Assembly: GCF_001183985.1 (NCBI RefSeq)
Contig: NZ_LFZW01000001.1
Location: 4,803,621-4,867,620, forward strand
Source: Peribacillus loiseleuriae
GTDB taxonomy: Bacteria; Bacillota; Bacilli; Bacillales; DSM-1321
DNA length: 64,000 nucleotides
Reading direction: 5' to 3'
Position numbers and translations under genes: made by a program. Below, one piece after another: positions 19,401 to 28,148 of this stretch (positions are counted from its first letter, which is position 1; the number at the start of each line of letters is the position of its first letter). The notes under the pieces are model-generated. The model was not told the origin of the DNA. It saw only the letters and a list, made by a program, of their open reading frames with translations, and did no database searches.

Positions 19401-19535
19401 CACAATCGCCTGGCTAATGACTAGATCTGGAATTTCTTGCTTAGGCAATTGAGTCAAACTGAATAGCCCAAATATAGCGATTGCTGCAAAAAACAGGAGG
19501 GTGATTTTACGTTTTTTGACTAGATACTCAATCAT
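16431..19535 (-). CDS. RND efflux pump, HAE1/SwrC-like
   Basis: The 1034-residue protein has the duplicated RND topology: TM1 near the N-terminus (ITLLFFAAIAIFGLF), a porter domain, TM2-6, a second porter domain and TM7-12. The paired Asp of the proton relay is present as LLVDDAIVVNDNIERR at about residues 395-410. Length and N-terminus (MIEYLVKKRKITLL) match B. subtilis SwrC (YerP), which is needed for surfactin resistance and swarming. The ATG overlaps the stop of the membrane-fusion gene (ATGA), showing translational coupling. It should use the proton gradient to export lipophilic or peptide compounds; the substrate is not predictable from sequence. Confidence 0.93.
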   Translation of the reverse strand: MIEYLVKKRKITLLFFAAIAIFGLFSLTQLPKQEIPDLVISQAIVTTAYPGATPETVEQTVTKKIEQKIKEIQGVDTITSTSMEGMSSIVVMLENGANPKEKWAELRTKVQDAQAELPADATQPFVNDNLIKTFISAYAIYADDPEKLKELNGLMDSWKDQLRAVPGISDVTIQGLPEKEIRIDLDTQKMKQYNVSWPQVTQAIRAENERMPIGDIDYKERNYQLRITDMRSIEGLNKVIITRTQDGFPIYLEHLGKVTLAHGKNSYNGYINGKPAITLSISGETGSDVPTVDAAVVKKMDKLEKTLPKEFKSTLLYAQNDSINKMFAGLTKELVIAMVAVIIVCMMGLNMVTSSIVALAIPLSLAVGLLFLPMFDVTLNQMTVIGIIIVLSLLVDDAIVVNDNIERRLSVLKESPLDAAVNGTKEVIISIITATLATISAFLPLMFLPGDMGKFIKPIPLVIIVSLLASMVMSLTIVPIFREWNEKRNKHKREVSDKPAGLLGKQIQALNNFYAGKIMNKVVKRPLQVGLAGLLIGTAAYGLVPFVPVELFPKAEDPQFSINVEMPTGTSLQETNQIVKEIAAWAKKQSGVKEVSSAAGGGAPQLFNSMPGGSGPEVGQINILGEVGKLDIEKTIENWDKQFKAMYPGISVLTSSLSAGIDAGSPISIRLTGQDPEQLRNLSEQVKNVIADTKGTYDISDSLGTERYSLEFQVNKDAMDYNLVSYTDLSTTLRLITQGLNVSEFDTGNDLIDIKLYLENTEEDPTALFQRLSITNARGEQIPLAQLAEMKPAFSVQQIAHYNLVRSVTVEADVRAGTTATEAMAEITPKLEKMNFQEGYTWEVGGETEQQAESFGDLGTLFLVCIIIIIILITIQFYSVSIPIIILATVYLAAAGAIVGLFVTRTPIGFMSVIGITALAGIVVRNGIVLIEFMEDARREGMDLTEAVLKATEARFRPILLTAGAAVFGLLPVALIGDILFRPMAITIISGILFSTALTLLVVPSLYMVLIRFKEKRKQKKLDRKLEQDNEISM

Positions 19536-21061
19536 TGTTTTTTACCCCCGTCCGTTTTCAGCGGGTCCCCGTCACGCACTAATTCCCCTCCACGAATAAT
19601 GACTTGATCGCCTTCTTTCAAACCACTCACAATATGAATCTTATTATTTATTAAACTCCCTGTTTCCACCTTCGTTTTAACAGCCTTGCCTTTTACTTCT
19701 TTAAAAACATATGGAGTATCTCCACTGCTCATAACCGCTTCAATTGGAACGAGGATGCCGTTATTATCGCTAGTAACTCGGTTTGCCTTTACGACTTGCC
19801 CCGGTACCCATTCGAGCTGTTCATTTGGGATCACCACTTCAACACTAATCGTACCAGTACCTGCATTCGTTTGTGGGTAAATCTTATTCACTTTTCCTGT
19901 TTTCACTTGATCATACAGGGTTACCGAGACTTCATCTTCGACTTTCCATTGCTTGATATCCTTATCAGGTATTGGAAGTAGAACCTTTAGTTGATCGATT
20001 CGGCCCAATTTATAAATCGGATCCCCAGGATTGATCTGCTGTCCTTTTGAAACTAATTTATCTAAAACAACACCTGTAAGTGAGGAAGTTAGTTTCGTTT
20101 TGGAAAAAGTCAGTTCTGCTTGTTCTTTTCCAATAACGGCCTGTTCATAGGCTGCTTGTGATTGCCCTTTTGCTGCTACGGATTGTTCCTTGGATGCAAC
20201 AGCTTGGTCTCGTGCGGCAACTGCTTGTCCTTTTGCTGCTGATGATTGACCAACTCCAGCTTGAGCCTGTTCCTTACCAGCTTCAGCTTCTTGGATGGAG
20301 GCAAGCACTTGTTTTCTTTGCTCTTCTGTTGCTCCCTCTATGATTAGAGAGTACGACTGTTCAGCATTTTCAACATCCTTTTGGGCATTAGAAACTTGAA
20401 GCTGGATATCATCAAACTCTTTCTTCGTTGCCAGGCCTTCATTATATAAGCCTTCTATGCGCTCAGAATCTACCTTCACTTTGGTATAGGCACTCTTCGC
20501 TCTATCCACTGCCAGTTTTGCCTGCGTCTTTTCTTGTTCACGGGCTCCTTTATCAAGAGCTGAAAGGCTGGCTTGTGCGCTATTGATACGTGCCTCTGTT
20601 GCCTTGATATTTGCTTTTGCCGATTTAATCGATTCATCCGAAGAAGCAATCCCTGCATCGGCAGAATGAATCCCTACTTCTGCAGAATTAATCGCAGAAT
20701 CTGAAGAATTTAAAGCTGCCTTTGATTGAAGAATCGCGTTCTCCGCAATCTCGACTTGAAGTTTATAATTGGCTGGGTCCAAAGCACCTAAAGCAGCACC
20801 AGACTTGATGGTATCACCAATACTAGCATTCATACTTTGAATACGTCCTCCCACTTCAAAAGACACAACCGTTTCTTCATAAGGTAAAAGTGTACCAGTA
20901 AGGCTAGAAATCGCATCTAACGACTCATTACTCACACTTGCTACTTCTACATTTATCGCTATTTTTTCCGCCTCAACACCACTCGTCTTTTGTGCGGTGC
21001 AAGCTGTCATTACTAGAGTAAAACAAACTAAAATAGTTAATAAAGACCATCGTTTCATCAC
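19532..21061 (-). CDS. Lipoprotein membrane-fusion (HlyD/AcrA-like) subunit
   Basis: This 509-residue protein has a lipobox with Cys21 (LVMTACTAQ), so it is anchored outside the membrane. A biotinyl-lipoyl-like half (VVSFEVGGRIQSM..IGDTIKSGAALGALDP) precedes an unusually long Ala/Ser/Gly/Gln-rich helical hairpin (about 85-320) with heptad-like units such as AAKGQAVAARDQAVASKEQ. The second lipoyl half (LTSSLTGVVLDKLVSKGQQINPGDPI) and beta-barrel domains follow. It is the first gene of the efflux operon and partners the RND pump. The long hairpin would allow contact with the TolC-like protein across the wall. It is transcribed from the strong promoter at 21163-21192. Confidence 0.88.
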   Translation of the reverse strand: MMKRWSLLTILVCFTLVMTACTAQKTSGVEAEKIAINVEVASVSNESLDAISSLTGTLLPYEETVVSFEVGGRIQSMNASIGDTIKSGAALGALDPANYKLQVEIAENAILQSKAALNSSDSAINSAEVGIHSADAGIASSDESIKSAKANIKATEARINSAQASLSALDKGAREQEKTQAKLAVDRAKSAYTKVKVDSERIEGLYNEGLATKKEFDDIQLQVSNAQKDVENAEQSYSLIIEGATEEQRKQVLASIQEAEAGKEQAQAGVGQSSAAKGQAVAARDQAVASKEQSVAAKGQSQAAYEQAVIGKEQAELTFSKTKLTSSLTGVVLDKLVSKGQQINPGDPIYKLGRIDQLKVLLPIPDKDIKQWKVEDEVSVTLYDQVKTGKVNKIYPQTNAGTGTISVEVVIPNEQLEWVPGQVVKANRVTSDNNGILVPIEAVMSSGDTPYVFKEVKGKAVKTKVETGSLINNKIHIVSGLKEGDQVIIRGGELVRDGDPLKTDGGKKQ

Positions 21062-21118
21062 GTTCTTTGCTCCTTTTCTATTTATCTAAGTATTCATCGA
21101 CAGGACTTTCATCCCGAT

Positions 21119-21192
21119 TTGTACTGACCAGTCACTTATGTACACATTAGTATCACACTAGAATTATATGTCTTTCGTAATCTAACTGTCAA
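21119..21192 (-). promoter_or_regulatory. SigmaA promoter and candidate TetR operator of the efflux operon
   Basis: On the minus strand, TTGACA (21187-21192) and TATAAT (21163-21168) are 18 bp apart, close to consensus. Just downstream lies TGTACATAAGTGACTGGTCA followed by GTACA (21121-21146). This contains ACTGGTCAGT with dyad arms ACTG..CAGT and flanking TGTAC..GTACA. A repressor bound there would block the start site, as TetR-family proteins do. The operator assignment is inference; the promoter itself is clear. Confidence 0.7.
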
Positions 21193-21463
21193 TAATTATA
21201 TAAACGGGAATATATTGTTGAAAATAAATGATAACTAAATCACTTGACAAGTAATATCTACTAGGATTAAATTCTCTTACATGCTTATTAAGCGTTTCAA
21301 AGAGCAGAGGGTTAGGTAGCTTTTCTAAGTGTTCAACTGGAACGAGCAAGTCATCCAAGTCCTCATGATAGAAATCATAGGCTTCATAACTTACATCCTC
21401 TTCTTTGACTACGATATTGAACGTCTTTTTCATTGTTCCTACAAACCAATCAATATGGAACAT
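21182..21463 (-). CDS. Small acidic hypothetical protein
   Basis: The 93-residue ORF starts MFHIDWFVGTMKKTFN behind a GAGGGGG site 7 nt upstream. It is Tyr-, Asp- and Leu-rich and ends with a hydrophobic stretch (LVIIYFQQYIPVYIIIDS). No family is recognised. The 3' end overlaps the -35 box of the efflux promoter, so its transcription could interfere with or feed the efflux operon. Confidence 0.65.
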   Translation of the reverse strand: MFHIDWFVGTMKKTFNIVVKEEDVSYEAYDFYHEDLDDLLVPVEHLEKLPNPLLFETLNKHVREFNPSRYYLSSDLVIIYFQQYIPVYIIIDS

Positions 21464-21487
21464 CTATAATCCCCCTCAAATAGAAGT

Positions 21488-21517
21488 AGCCCTAACTCCT
21501 CGAAAGGAATTAGGGCT
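21488..21517. terminator. Hairpin upstream of the 93-aa gene
   Basis: AGCCCTAA and TTAGGGCT are perfect complements with a loop of about 14 nt. T-richness on either exit is weak, so it could be a terminator or an attenuator-like leader element of the small gene. Confidence 0.4.
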
Positions 21518-21585
21518 CTTGCAAATCTTATTCAAAATAATAATATAAGCTTATTTTTCTATTTGATTCGGTTTTAATGCATAAA

Positions 21586-21628
21586 AGAGAAAAGAGCTAC
21601 CGCAACTTAATGCGATAACTCTCTTATT
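21586..21628 (-). terminator. Terminator of the S-layer gene
   Basis: On the minus strand, GAGAGTTATCGCA pairs with TGCGGTAGCTCTTTT and is followed by CTCTTTT. It lies about 70 bp after the S-layer stop codon. The stem closely resembles the one at 8124-8163. Confidence 0.7.
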
Positions 21629-21647
21629 CTTTATTGCTCTAAAGAAG

Positions 21648-21664
21648 TGGGGGTCAGACCCCAG
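21648..21664. repeat. Short REP palindrome GTGGGGGTCAGACCCCA
   Basis: TGGGGGTC and GACCCCA are inverted around A. It is the same core (GGGTCWGACCC) as the repeats that flank the RAYT gene at 50.3-50.9 kb. It sits between the S-layer stop codon and its terminator. Confidence 0.6.
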
Positions 21665-21697
21665 TTACTTCTGTTAGATTTTTAACTTTTTAACAAA

Positions 21698-24421
21698 TTA
21701 AAAATCAACTTTTACTACTTTAGAAGCTACAATTTCATCACTGTCATTGTATACACGGAAGATTACATTTCCGTCAGAACCTGTACGTACTTCGTAACCA
21801 TCTCTAGCAGTAACTGAACCAGTTGATCCTGTTGCTACTATATCACCTGTAGTAGCCATTCCAGCGAAACCAATAACCGGTTCACCAGAAGTATATTGGC
21901 CGTCACCATTTAAATCCACATATAATGCATCTACAGTAGTAAGATTAGTAGTAGTTCCAGCTGGAACACCAGTAGTTAAACGTACTGCTTGTGAGAATGA
22001 TTTTGATAAAGTCAAGCCACTGATTATTGGATCTTTACTAGACTTTGTTAAAGATAAGAAATCTTCATAGTTTAATAATGTTGCATATGTGACAGCAGGA
22101 ACATTTTTAAATGTAACCCCTGTTACAGTAGCACCTTTATCAGTAACAGTTAAACCGATAGTTTGCTTAGCACTTGCATTGTTTTTATCTGTAACAGTAA
22201 TTGTAACAGTACCAGCAGCAGAACCTGCTTTAACAACTAGGTAATCATCAGTCGCACTTACGCCATTAGTACCAAAAGTAGTATCTAAAACATTAGCTTT
22301 AGAAACATTTACACCTGTTACTTCATAATTTGTACCAGCTTCAGGAGATGCAAGTTCTTGACCAGCACTATTGAATGCTGCTAGGTTAATTTTTACATAT
22401 TTATTTGCACCAGTATCAATTGTAGAGCTAGTTGATACTTGGTTTTTAGTAGCACCAGTTCCTCCAGCTGCAATAACTTTAGCAACATCTCCATCTGAAA
22501 TATCACTATCTACAGTTAATGTGTATCTAGCAATTGCTGTATTTTCGCCTACAGTTACACGAACTGCTGACCCAATACGAGCGTTACCAGCATCACGAAT
22601 TGTAAGATCAGCTGTACCCTTATCTTCACCTGTAACTGTTACAGTATATTCTAACTTACCGTTAGATGATGGGCTAGTTAAAGCTCCTGAAGTTGCAGTA
22701 GCTATAGATGCATCAGAACTCTGAACTGAAATCGCATTAGTTCCAGTAGCTAAAATTGGATCACCATATTGGTCAACTGCTTGAACTGTAAATGTATTTG
22801 TAGATTTTGGAGTAGTTTTACCTACAAACAATGCAGATGTACCTAGTTTTACATTTGCAATTTTACGTTTTTCACTCTTAACAGTAAGTGATTTTGTGTA
22901 CGTTGCTCCACCATAAGTAACCGTAATTGTTGCTGTACCCGGTCCATTAGCTGTTAATTCATGAGTTGATTTATCTACTGAAATAACAGATTCATCCGAA
23001 GATTTAACTGATACTTCTGCAGCTCCTGCGCTTACACTAACATATTCTTTACTTCCACCAACTGCTACTTCTAATTCCTTAAAGTTTGCTTGATCTCCAG
23101 CAGCAAGTGTTGAACTTACTAAATCAAATGTAGATGAATTTGAAGTTACTGAAATTTTAGCATTAGAAATGCTACTTGCTGTTGCAGTAAGGTTTTTAAT
23201 AGTCACTTTTGTAAGAGCTGATTCCATTACTTCTGAACCTTTAGTTACAGTTACTCTTACATAAAAGTCTCTAGAAGAATTACTATTTAATGAAATAGGC
23301 TTATTTAATTCACCTGTTGTTGATACATTATTTGTTACACTTTTAAATATATCATTATCTACAGTAACTCCAGTTTTACTTGTAAAAGATCTAAACTCAA
23401 CTTCATAACCTGCTGTAATTAACTCTTGAGGTGTTAATTCTTTACCATCTACTTGAATTTTTACAAATTGATTTGATCTATCATGATCATATGTTTGATT
23501 TTCAAGAATAGTTACGCCTTTTACTTCAACTTTGTAAGTTACATCAAATGATTTCCCTTTAACAGTTACTTTCGTAGTTGAATCAAGGAGTAATGGGCTA
23601 CCTAATTTTACTGTAGCAGATTTACCATCAGCAGCAACTGTTACTTCAGATACTTTGTTTCCTTCTACAGTTACATCTTCTGCTTTTAATTCAGCAAGAT
23701 TAGTACCATTTACTTGTAAAGTTGTACCGTTAATCGCACTTACCGAGTTAACTGCCGCTACTTTTGATGGTACTTCAACACGAACTTCTTTAACTTCCGC
23801 ACGGTGAATGAATACAGGAGTTTGTGCACGAGTCACAGAAGAGTCAGGTGAGAATTTACCCGCAGAAATTCCTTCTACAACACCAAGGCTAGCAAGAGTA
23901 CTTACATAATCTTTACCCCAGCCGTTGTTATCTGTGAATGCAATATCTGCTGCTTCATCAAGTTTAAGATCATAAGCTGAAACAACCATTTTAGCCATTT
24001 CTTGACGAGTAATTTTTTGGTTTGGACGGAATTCTGTTTTGCTGTAACCATTGATTACATCTTTAGTTTGTCCTTCGATTGCTGCAACATATTTTGATGC
24101 CCAGTGGTTTGCAGTATCTTTGAAGCTTGCTTTTGCATTGTCGTCAATTTTAAGACCTAAAGTAACAGCAAGAATTTTTGCTGCTTCACCACGAGTGATT
24201 TGAGCAGTAGGATCGAATTTGCCATCCGGACGACCTTCAAGAGCGCCTTTTTCTACTAAGTAAGAAATTGCTTTTTCAGCCCAGTGTCCTGCAGGAACGT
24301 CAGGGAATGTAGTTTTTGCTTCAGCAGCAAAACCTGCTGTTGGTGCGATTGCAGATGCTACTACAGCTGCAGTAAGTGATGTTGCTAAAAACTTACGGTG
24401 AGACTTTGATTGATAAGCCAT
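21698..24421 (-). CDS. S-layer protein with three N-terminal SLH domains
   Basis: The 907-residue protein has signal peptide MAYQSKSHRKFLATSL...TAGFAA. Three SLH domains lie at about 38-80 (FPDVPAGHWAEKAISYL, ITRGEAAKILA), 100-143 (ITRQEMAKMVV) and 160-205 (VTRAQTPVFIH). A long Ser/Thr/Val/Gly-rich beta region follows with Big-2-type units (ISVDKSTHELTANGPGTATITVTY at about 490-515). It has no Cys, low aromatic content and a regular AAA/ACT/GTT codon pattern, as expected for an abundant surface-array protein. The gene has a long leader, two good promoters and its own terminator. It is the likeliest major S-layer subunit in the window. Confidence 0.9.
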   Translation of the reverse strand: MAYQSKSHRKFLATSLTAAVVASAIAPTAGFAAEAKTTFPDVPAGHWAEKAISYLVEKGALEGRPDGKFDPTAQITRGEAAKILAVTLGLKIDDNAKASFKDTANHWASKYVAAIEGQTKDVINGYSKTEFRPNQKITRQEMAKMVVSAYDLKLDEAADIAFTDNNGWGKDYVSTLASLGVVEGISAGKFSPDSSVTRAQTPVFIHRAEVKEVRVEVPSKVAAVNSVSAINGTTLQVNGTNLAELKAEDVTVEGNKVSEVTVAADGKSATVKLGSPLLLDSTTKVTVKGKSFDVTYKVEVKGVTILENQTYDHDRSNQFVKIQVDGKELTPQELITAGYEVEFRSFTSKTGVTVDNDIFKSVTNNVSTTGELNKPISLNSNSSRDFYVRVTVTKGSEVMESALTKVTIKNLTATASSISNAKISVTSNSSTFDLVSSTLAAGDQANFKELEVAVGGSKEYVSVSAGAAEVSVKSSDESVISVDKSTHELTANGPGTATITVTYGGATYTKSLTVKSEKRKIANVKLGTSALFVGKTTPKSTNTFTVQAVDQYGDPILATGTNAISVQSSDASIATATSGALTSPSSNGKLEYTVTVTGEDKGTADLTIRDAGNARIGSAVRVTVGENTAIARYTLTVDSDISDGDVAKVIAAGGTGATKNQVSTSSTIDTGANKYVKINLAAFNSAGQELASPEAGTNYEVTGVNVSKANVLDTTFGTNGVSATDDYLVVKAGSAAGTVTITVTDKNNASAKQTIGLTVTDKGATVTGVTFKNVPAVTYATLLNYEDFLSLTKSSKDPIISGLTLSKSFSQAVRLTTGVPAGTTTNLTTVDALYVDLNGDGQYTSGEPVIGFAGMATTGDIVATGSTGSVTARDGYEVRTGSDGNVIFRVYNDSDEIVASKVVKVDF

Positions 24422-24541
24422 AATGATTGTTTCCTCCTAAAATATATAAAATTTCAACTAATCAAGAATGCTACTTATGTATCTTCTAGTTTTCTTGATT
24501 GGAAGGGTACATAAACTAATTAAGCCAACTATGCAACTACT

Positions 24542-24658
24542 AGTATATTTCACATATACTGGGCAGTCAACCATTTAAACTTTGAAATGGTTTAATATTA
24601 ATCTATTGGCTTGATTTGCCCGCTAAACATATATTACCTTATTTTCAGCAAATTTCAA
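24542..24658 (-). promoter_or_regulatory. Tandem promoters of the S-layer gene
   Basis: On the minus strand, TTGACT (24565-24570) and TATACT (24542-24547) are exactly 17 bp apart. A second pair, TTGAAA (24653-24658) and TAATAT (24631-24636), has 16-bp spacing. Both leave a leader of more than 110 nt before the S-layer start. Tandem promoters with a long leader are usual for S-layer genes. Confidence 0.65.
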
Positions 24659-24864
24659 GAGTTTACCACTAACTAATTTCTACCATTTTCCGTTTGTAAT
24701 ACTAGTTTCTACCTGATTATTCTTTTTATCGGCGGTTTTCTCTAACCTTATAGTAAAAAAGTTACAAAATACCCTTTGTTACACAACTGTAAAATACAAT
24801 TATATTGGAATATGATACTATTTTTTTAGAATAATTTTCTTGCAGAAATAGGAGTGTGTTTTAT

Positions 24865-25872
24865 TTGAGAAAGAAGCTTCTCTCTCTTGTCATTGCTAGT
24901 ATCATCATCTTAACTTTCACGCCACGGACCTTTGCTGCTGAACAGACTAGCGATCAAGTCGTACGGATAGCTAATCAATATCTTAATGTTCCTTATAAAT
25001 GGGGTGGGTCGACTCCATCGGGTTTTGATTGTTCCGGCTTCATTCTTTATGTTTTCGACAAGGTGGGCATCAAGCTTCCTCAAGGCTCAGATTTACAATA
25101 TACATATGGAACGAGTGTCCAGAAGGCCGATCTTAAACCTGGGGACTTAGTGTTTTTCAAAGATACATATAAAGCTGGTATCTCTCATACAGGAATATAT
25201 ATAGGAAGCGATGCATTTATTTCCGCGACAAATAGCGGCGTCAAAATCGATTCGATTCATGATCCTTATTACTGGGGAGAAAAGTATGCCGGTGCGAAAC
25301 GAATCATCGACAATACCGTAATAGCTGAAACAATCACAACATTGCCGATCGGTCAATATCATGATGTTCCAAAGGACTTTTGGGCATATAGTCAAATTAG
25401 CTACTTAAGTAAGGAAGGGATTATTAACGGCTATGAGCCGAATATTTTTAAGCCGAACAATAAAGTTACTCGTGCAGAAGTAGCGAAAATGTTAAGTGAT
25501 ACGTTCCATTTATCCCCTTCTACTAATCACCAATTCTCTGATGTCAGTTCTTCACATTGGGCTGCTACCTATATTAACGCTGTAGCGAAAGAAGGCTATT
25601 TTACCGGTTATGGCAATCAAACATTCCAACCAGATAAGCCGATTACTAGGGGAGAAATTGCTACATTGTTCACAAAAGCATTTACACTACCTGCCGGAAA
25701 TGGCTCGCAAACATTTAACGACTTGGATAAGAGTCACTGGGCTTATCAAGCGATTCAAACTTTGACTGCAAGCTCGATCGCATTCGGCTATCCAGATCAA
25801 ACATTCCAACCAAATCGGGAAACGACTCGAAGTGAGTTTGCTGTATTTTTATACCGCGCCCTTCAAAAATAA
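24865..25872 (+). CDS. SLH-anchored NlpC/P60 peptidoglycan endopeptidase
   Basis: I place the start at TTG 24865, 10 nt after AGGAG; an in-frame GTG at 24856 abuts that site and is less likely. The product is about 335 residues. A signal peptide (LRKKLLSLVIASIIILTF...TFA) is followed by an NlpC/P60 domain (about 30-145) with the catalytic Cys in FDCSGF and His in SHTGIYIG, then three SLH domains (VTRAEVAKMLS, ITRGEIATLF, TTRSEFAVFLYRAL). NlpC/P60 enzymes cut D-Glu to diamino-acid bonds in stem peptides. The SLH domains would hold it on the wall polysaccharide. It diverges from the S-layer gene. Confidence 0.9.
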   Translation: MRKKLLSLVIASIIILTFTPRTFAAEQTSDQVVRIANQYLNVPYKWGGSTPSGFDCSGFILYVFDKVGIKLPQGSDLQYTYGTSVQKADLKPGDLVFFKDTYKAGISHTGIYIGSDAFISATNSGVKIDSIHDPYYWGEKYAGAKRIIDNTVIAETITTLPIGQYHDVPKDFWAYSQISYLSKEGIINGYEPNIFKPNNKVTRAEVAKMLSDTFHLSPSTNHQFSDVSSSHWAATYINAVAKEGYFTGYGNQTFQPDKPITRGEIATLFTKAFTLPAGNGSQTFNDLDKSHWAYQAIQTLTASSIAFGYPDQTFQPNRETTRSEFAVFLYRALQK

Positions 25873-25918
25873 AAAAACACCGTTGAGCGTCTGCACACAA
25901 CTCAGGCGATGAAAAATG

Positions 25919-25980
25919 TTCAGGATCTCAAACTGTATCACCTTATGAAGGTGGCGTTGCGAAGCCCCGCCCCTTTTCCG
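25919..25980 (+). repeat. Intergenic repeat with CACCTT..AAGGTG hairpin, copy 1
   Basis: The segment from TTCAGGATCTC to CCCCGCCCCTTTT includes a CACCTTATGAAGGTG hairpin and the motif GCGAAGCCCCGCCCC. A very similar copy with a 16-bp insertion is at 28149-28226 in the same orientation. Both lie between SLH-enzyme genes. Confidence 0.65.
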
Positions 25981-26065
25981 CAAAAAAGACTGCCTCTCTT
26001 AGAACAGATCTCGCACTCTACACACAGTATATGTTTCAAACGTTGATTTATGACTGTGTATTATT

Positions 26066-26200
26066 GGTGTGAGGCCTTCTTTTTTGAGACAGATGATGAA
26101 AAAAAGGGTCAGCCCACATCCTCTATATCCCGTTTCTCGTGTGATGTACACGTTATATAAACGGAATTTGAGAGATGTTTGGTCTGACCCTTTTCTGCTA
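26066..26200. repeat. Long REP palindrome, GGGTCAG/CTGACCC family
   Basis: AAAAAGGGTCAGCCCACATC at 26100 is mirrored by GATGTTTGGTCTGACCCTTTT at about 26175-26195, with nested arms between. The unit is related to those at 16305-16420 and 38039-38107. It lies just past the stop codon of the subtilase gene. Confidence 0.6.
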
Positions 26201-26205
26201 TTTTA

Positions 26206-27864
26206 TTATCTAAATGATTCGTTTAAAGCCTTTGCTAGAACGATAGAAAACTCCGCTCTGGTAATTTTCTGTTCTGGTGAAAAATTGCCGTCTGGGTAAC
26301 CACCAATTATTTTACTGCCACTTAATGCATTCACTGCTTCGAAATAATATTTCTCACGTTTCACATCTTGGAATATTTGCTTAGTCGCTTGCGGTATATG
26401 AAAGGCTTGTTGGATCACGAGAGCTACATCTCCACGATTGATCAATGATTTTGGTTCAAAGGTCTGATTAGGATAACCGTTAATAAAGCCTTGCTCAGAC
26501 GCCGCTGCAATATAACCAGAGCCAAATGAGTCAGGTTTTACGTCCGTAAAATCTGTCCTTCGCTCTTCCCCATCTAAATGCAGGGCTCTGCCAATCATTG
26601 TTACCGCTTCTTCTCTTGTAATATAACCATTTGGTTTAAAAGTTCCATCTAAATAGCCACTAATAAAACCTGCCTCAAGTAAATATTGCATATAGGAAGA
26701 ATACCAAACATCATTTTTCACATCTAAGAACAGCGTCGTTGGAGATTGAATTAAACCATAGCCATAATAAGGGTCTTTCCCCTTCTCTCCTAAGTCGATT
26801 GCCTTTTGTTGCATCGCTTTCTTTAATTGATGCATGGTTAAGGTTGGATAGGCTTGCTTATATAAAGCAATCGTTCCCGTTACATAAGGGGTTGCCATCG
26901 ATGTTCCACTCATAGAAGTATAGCCAGTTTTCTGTTCTCCTTCTATTATATATGTGCTGTATATGTCTTCTCCCGGTGCTGTATAATCCAGGGATGGACC
27001 AAAATAGGAGAATGCCGATTTATGTAGTTGTTTATTAATCGATCCGACAGCAATAACCGTCGGATATCGAGCTGGGAACATAATGTCACTGCCAATGGGC
27101 TGTCTAATCCCGTTTTCTTCATTCCCAGAAGCAGCTGTCACAATGATTCCCTGTTCATCCGCTCGTTCAAGGACTTTTCTTAGTGTAATCGAATCTATTG
27201 GACTTGTAATACTTAAATTAATAATATCGATGTCATGTTGAATGGCCCACTCAATGCCTGCAATAACGTCTGTTTGATTTCCTTCTCCGTCTTTAGCAAG
27301 TACTTTAATTGCGTAGAGCTCAGCATCTGGAGCTACACCGACAACGCCGATATCATTATCTTTCGCACCAATGATCCCCGCCACATGTGTACCGTGGCCA
27401 TTATCATCATTGTACGAAGTCGTATTCTCAACAAAAGTCACCCCTCCAGCAATCGCTAAATCAGGGTGGTTCATACTGATGCCCGTATCAATGACAGCCA
27501 CTTTCACGCCTTCACCAGTAAAATACGCCTTCCTTGATTGGGCAACACCAACTGGCTCATGCCCCCAATCTACGACTTGCCCATTCGTTTTAACGATTTG
27601 GTCTCGTTCTACCCAAGCCACCTTCGGGTTTTCCTTCAGTAATACTAATGAAGAATAAGGAATCGTAATCGAAATGGCCTTGATCTCATCATATTGATGG
27701 TGCATCTCAAAAGGTATCCCTTCTAAGATGGAAAGATCGATTTCATGATGAAATCCGACAATGACTCTTTGATTCATGAGTGGTTCCGCCTCATCAGCAG
27801 CAGCTACCTGCAATGGAACGATCAATAATATACAAAAAGATAGAATAAAGAGAACTTTTTTCAT
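26206..27864 (-). CDS. SLH-anchored subtilisin-like serine protease (S8)
   Basis: The best start is ATG 27864, 7 nt after AAAGGAGAG; the open frame extends to 27930 without a better site. The product is about 552 residues: signal peptide MKKVLFILSFCILL...VAAA, an inhibitor-I9-like propeptide, then an S8 domain. The catalytic triad is visible: Asp in VAVIDTGIS (about 125), His in NGHGTHVAG (about 160) and Ser in GTSMATPYV (about 318). Three C-terminal SLH domains (ITREEAVTMIGRAL, INRGDVALVIQ, ITRAEFSIVLAKAL) anchor it to the wall. Likely roles are processing of surface proteins or nutrient proteolysis. Confidence 0.93.
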   Translation of the reverse strand: MKKVLFILSFCILLIVPLQVAAADEAEPLMNQRVIVGFHHEIDLSILEGIPFEMHHQYDEIKAISITIPYSSLVLLKENPKVAWVERDQIVKTNGQVVDWGHEPVGVAQSRKAYFTGEGVKVAVIDTGISMNHPDLAIAGGVTFVENTTSYNDDNGHGTHVAGIIGAKDNDIGVVGVAPDAELYAIKVLAKDGEGNQTDVIAGIEWAIQHDIDIINLSITSPIDSITLRKVLERADEQGIIVTAASGNEENGIRQPIGSDIMFPARYPTVIAVGSINKQLHKSAFSYFGPSLDYTAPGEDIYSTYIIEGEQKTGYTSMSGTSMATPYVTGTIALYKQAYPTLTMHQLKKAMQQKAIDLGEKGKDPYYGYGLIQSPTTLFLDVKNDVWYSSYMQYLLEAGFISGYLDGTFKPNGYITREEAVTMIGRALHLDGEERRTDFTDVKPDSFGSGYIAAASEQGFINGYPNQTFEPKSLINRGDVALVIQQAFHIPQATKQIFQDVKREKYYFEAVNALSGSKIIGGYPDGNFSPEQKITRAEFSIVLAKALNESFR

Positions 27865-27989
27865 ACATTTACTCTCCTTTGTCATTAGAAAAACGCCACC
27901 ACCTTGACTACAAGGAACTAGTTCATTCACCTATTAGTCTTGGAGACTCGTGACAGAAATAAGGTTAGACACAAAACATCTTAAAAAAA

Positions 27990-28063
27990 AGCGCAAGCGC
28001 CTTGCTCAACCTCAGTAGCCAGGCTTGCTTGGCTAGACCATAGAGGGATTAGGCGCTTGCGCT
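27990..28063. repeat. Intergenic inverted repeat AGCGCAAGCGCCT family
   Basis: AGCGCAAGCGCCT at the left and AGGCGCTTGCGCT at the right enclose an internal arm pair (GCCAGGCTTGCTTGGC). Repeats opening with this sequence are common in Bacillus genomes. It occupies the gap between the subtilase and the amidase gene. Confidence 0.7.
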
Positions 28064-28148
28064 AACATCTAAATCTCTTAAAAAAACTATACTTTCATAA
28101 CTCAAGAAACATCCATAGGCGTCTACTTCCAACCTAACGATTGAAAAG

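Noticed and set aside
27990..28063. CRISPR-like repeat
   Set aside because: It is a single imperfect palindrome with no spaced direct copies.
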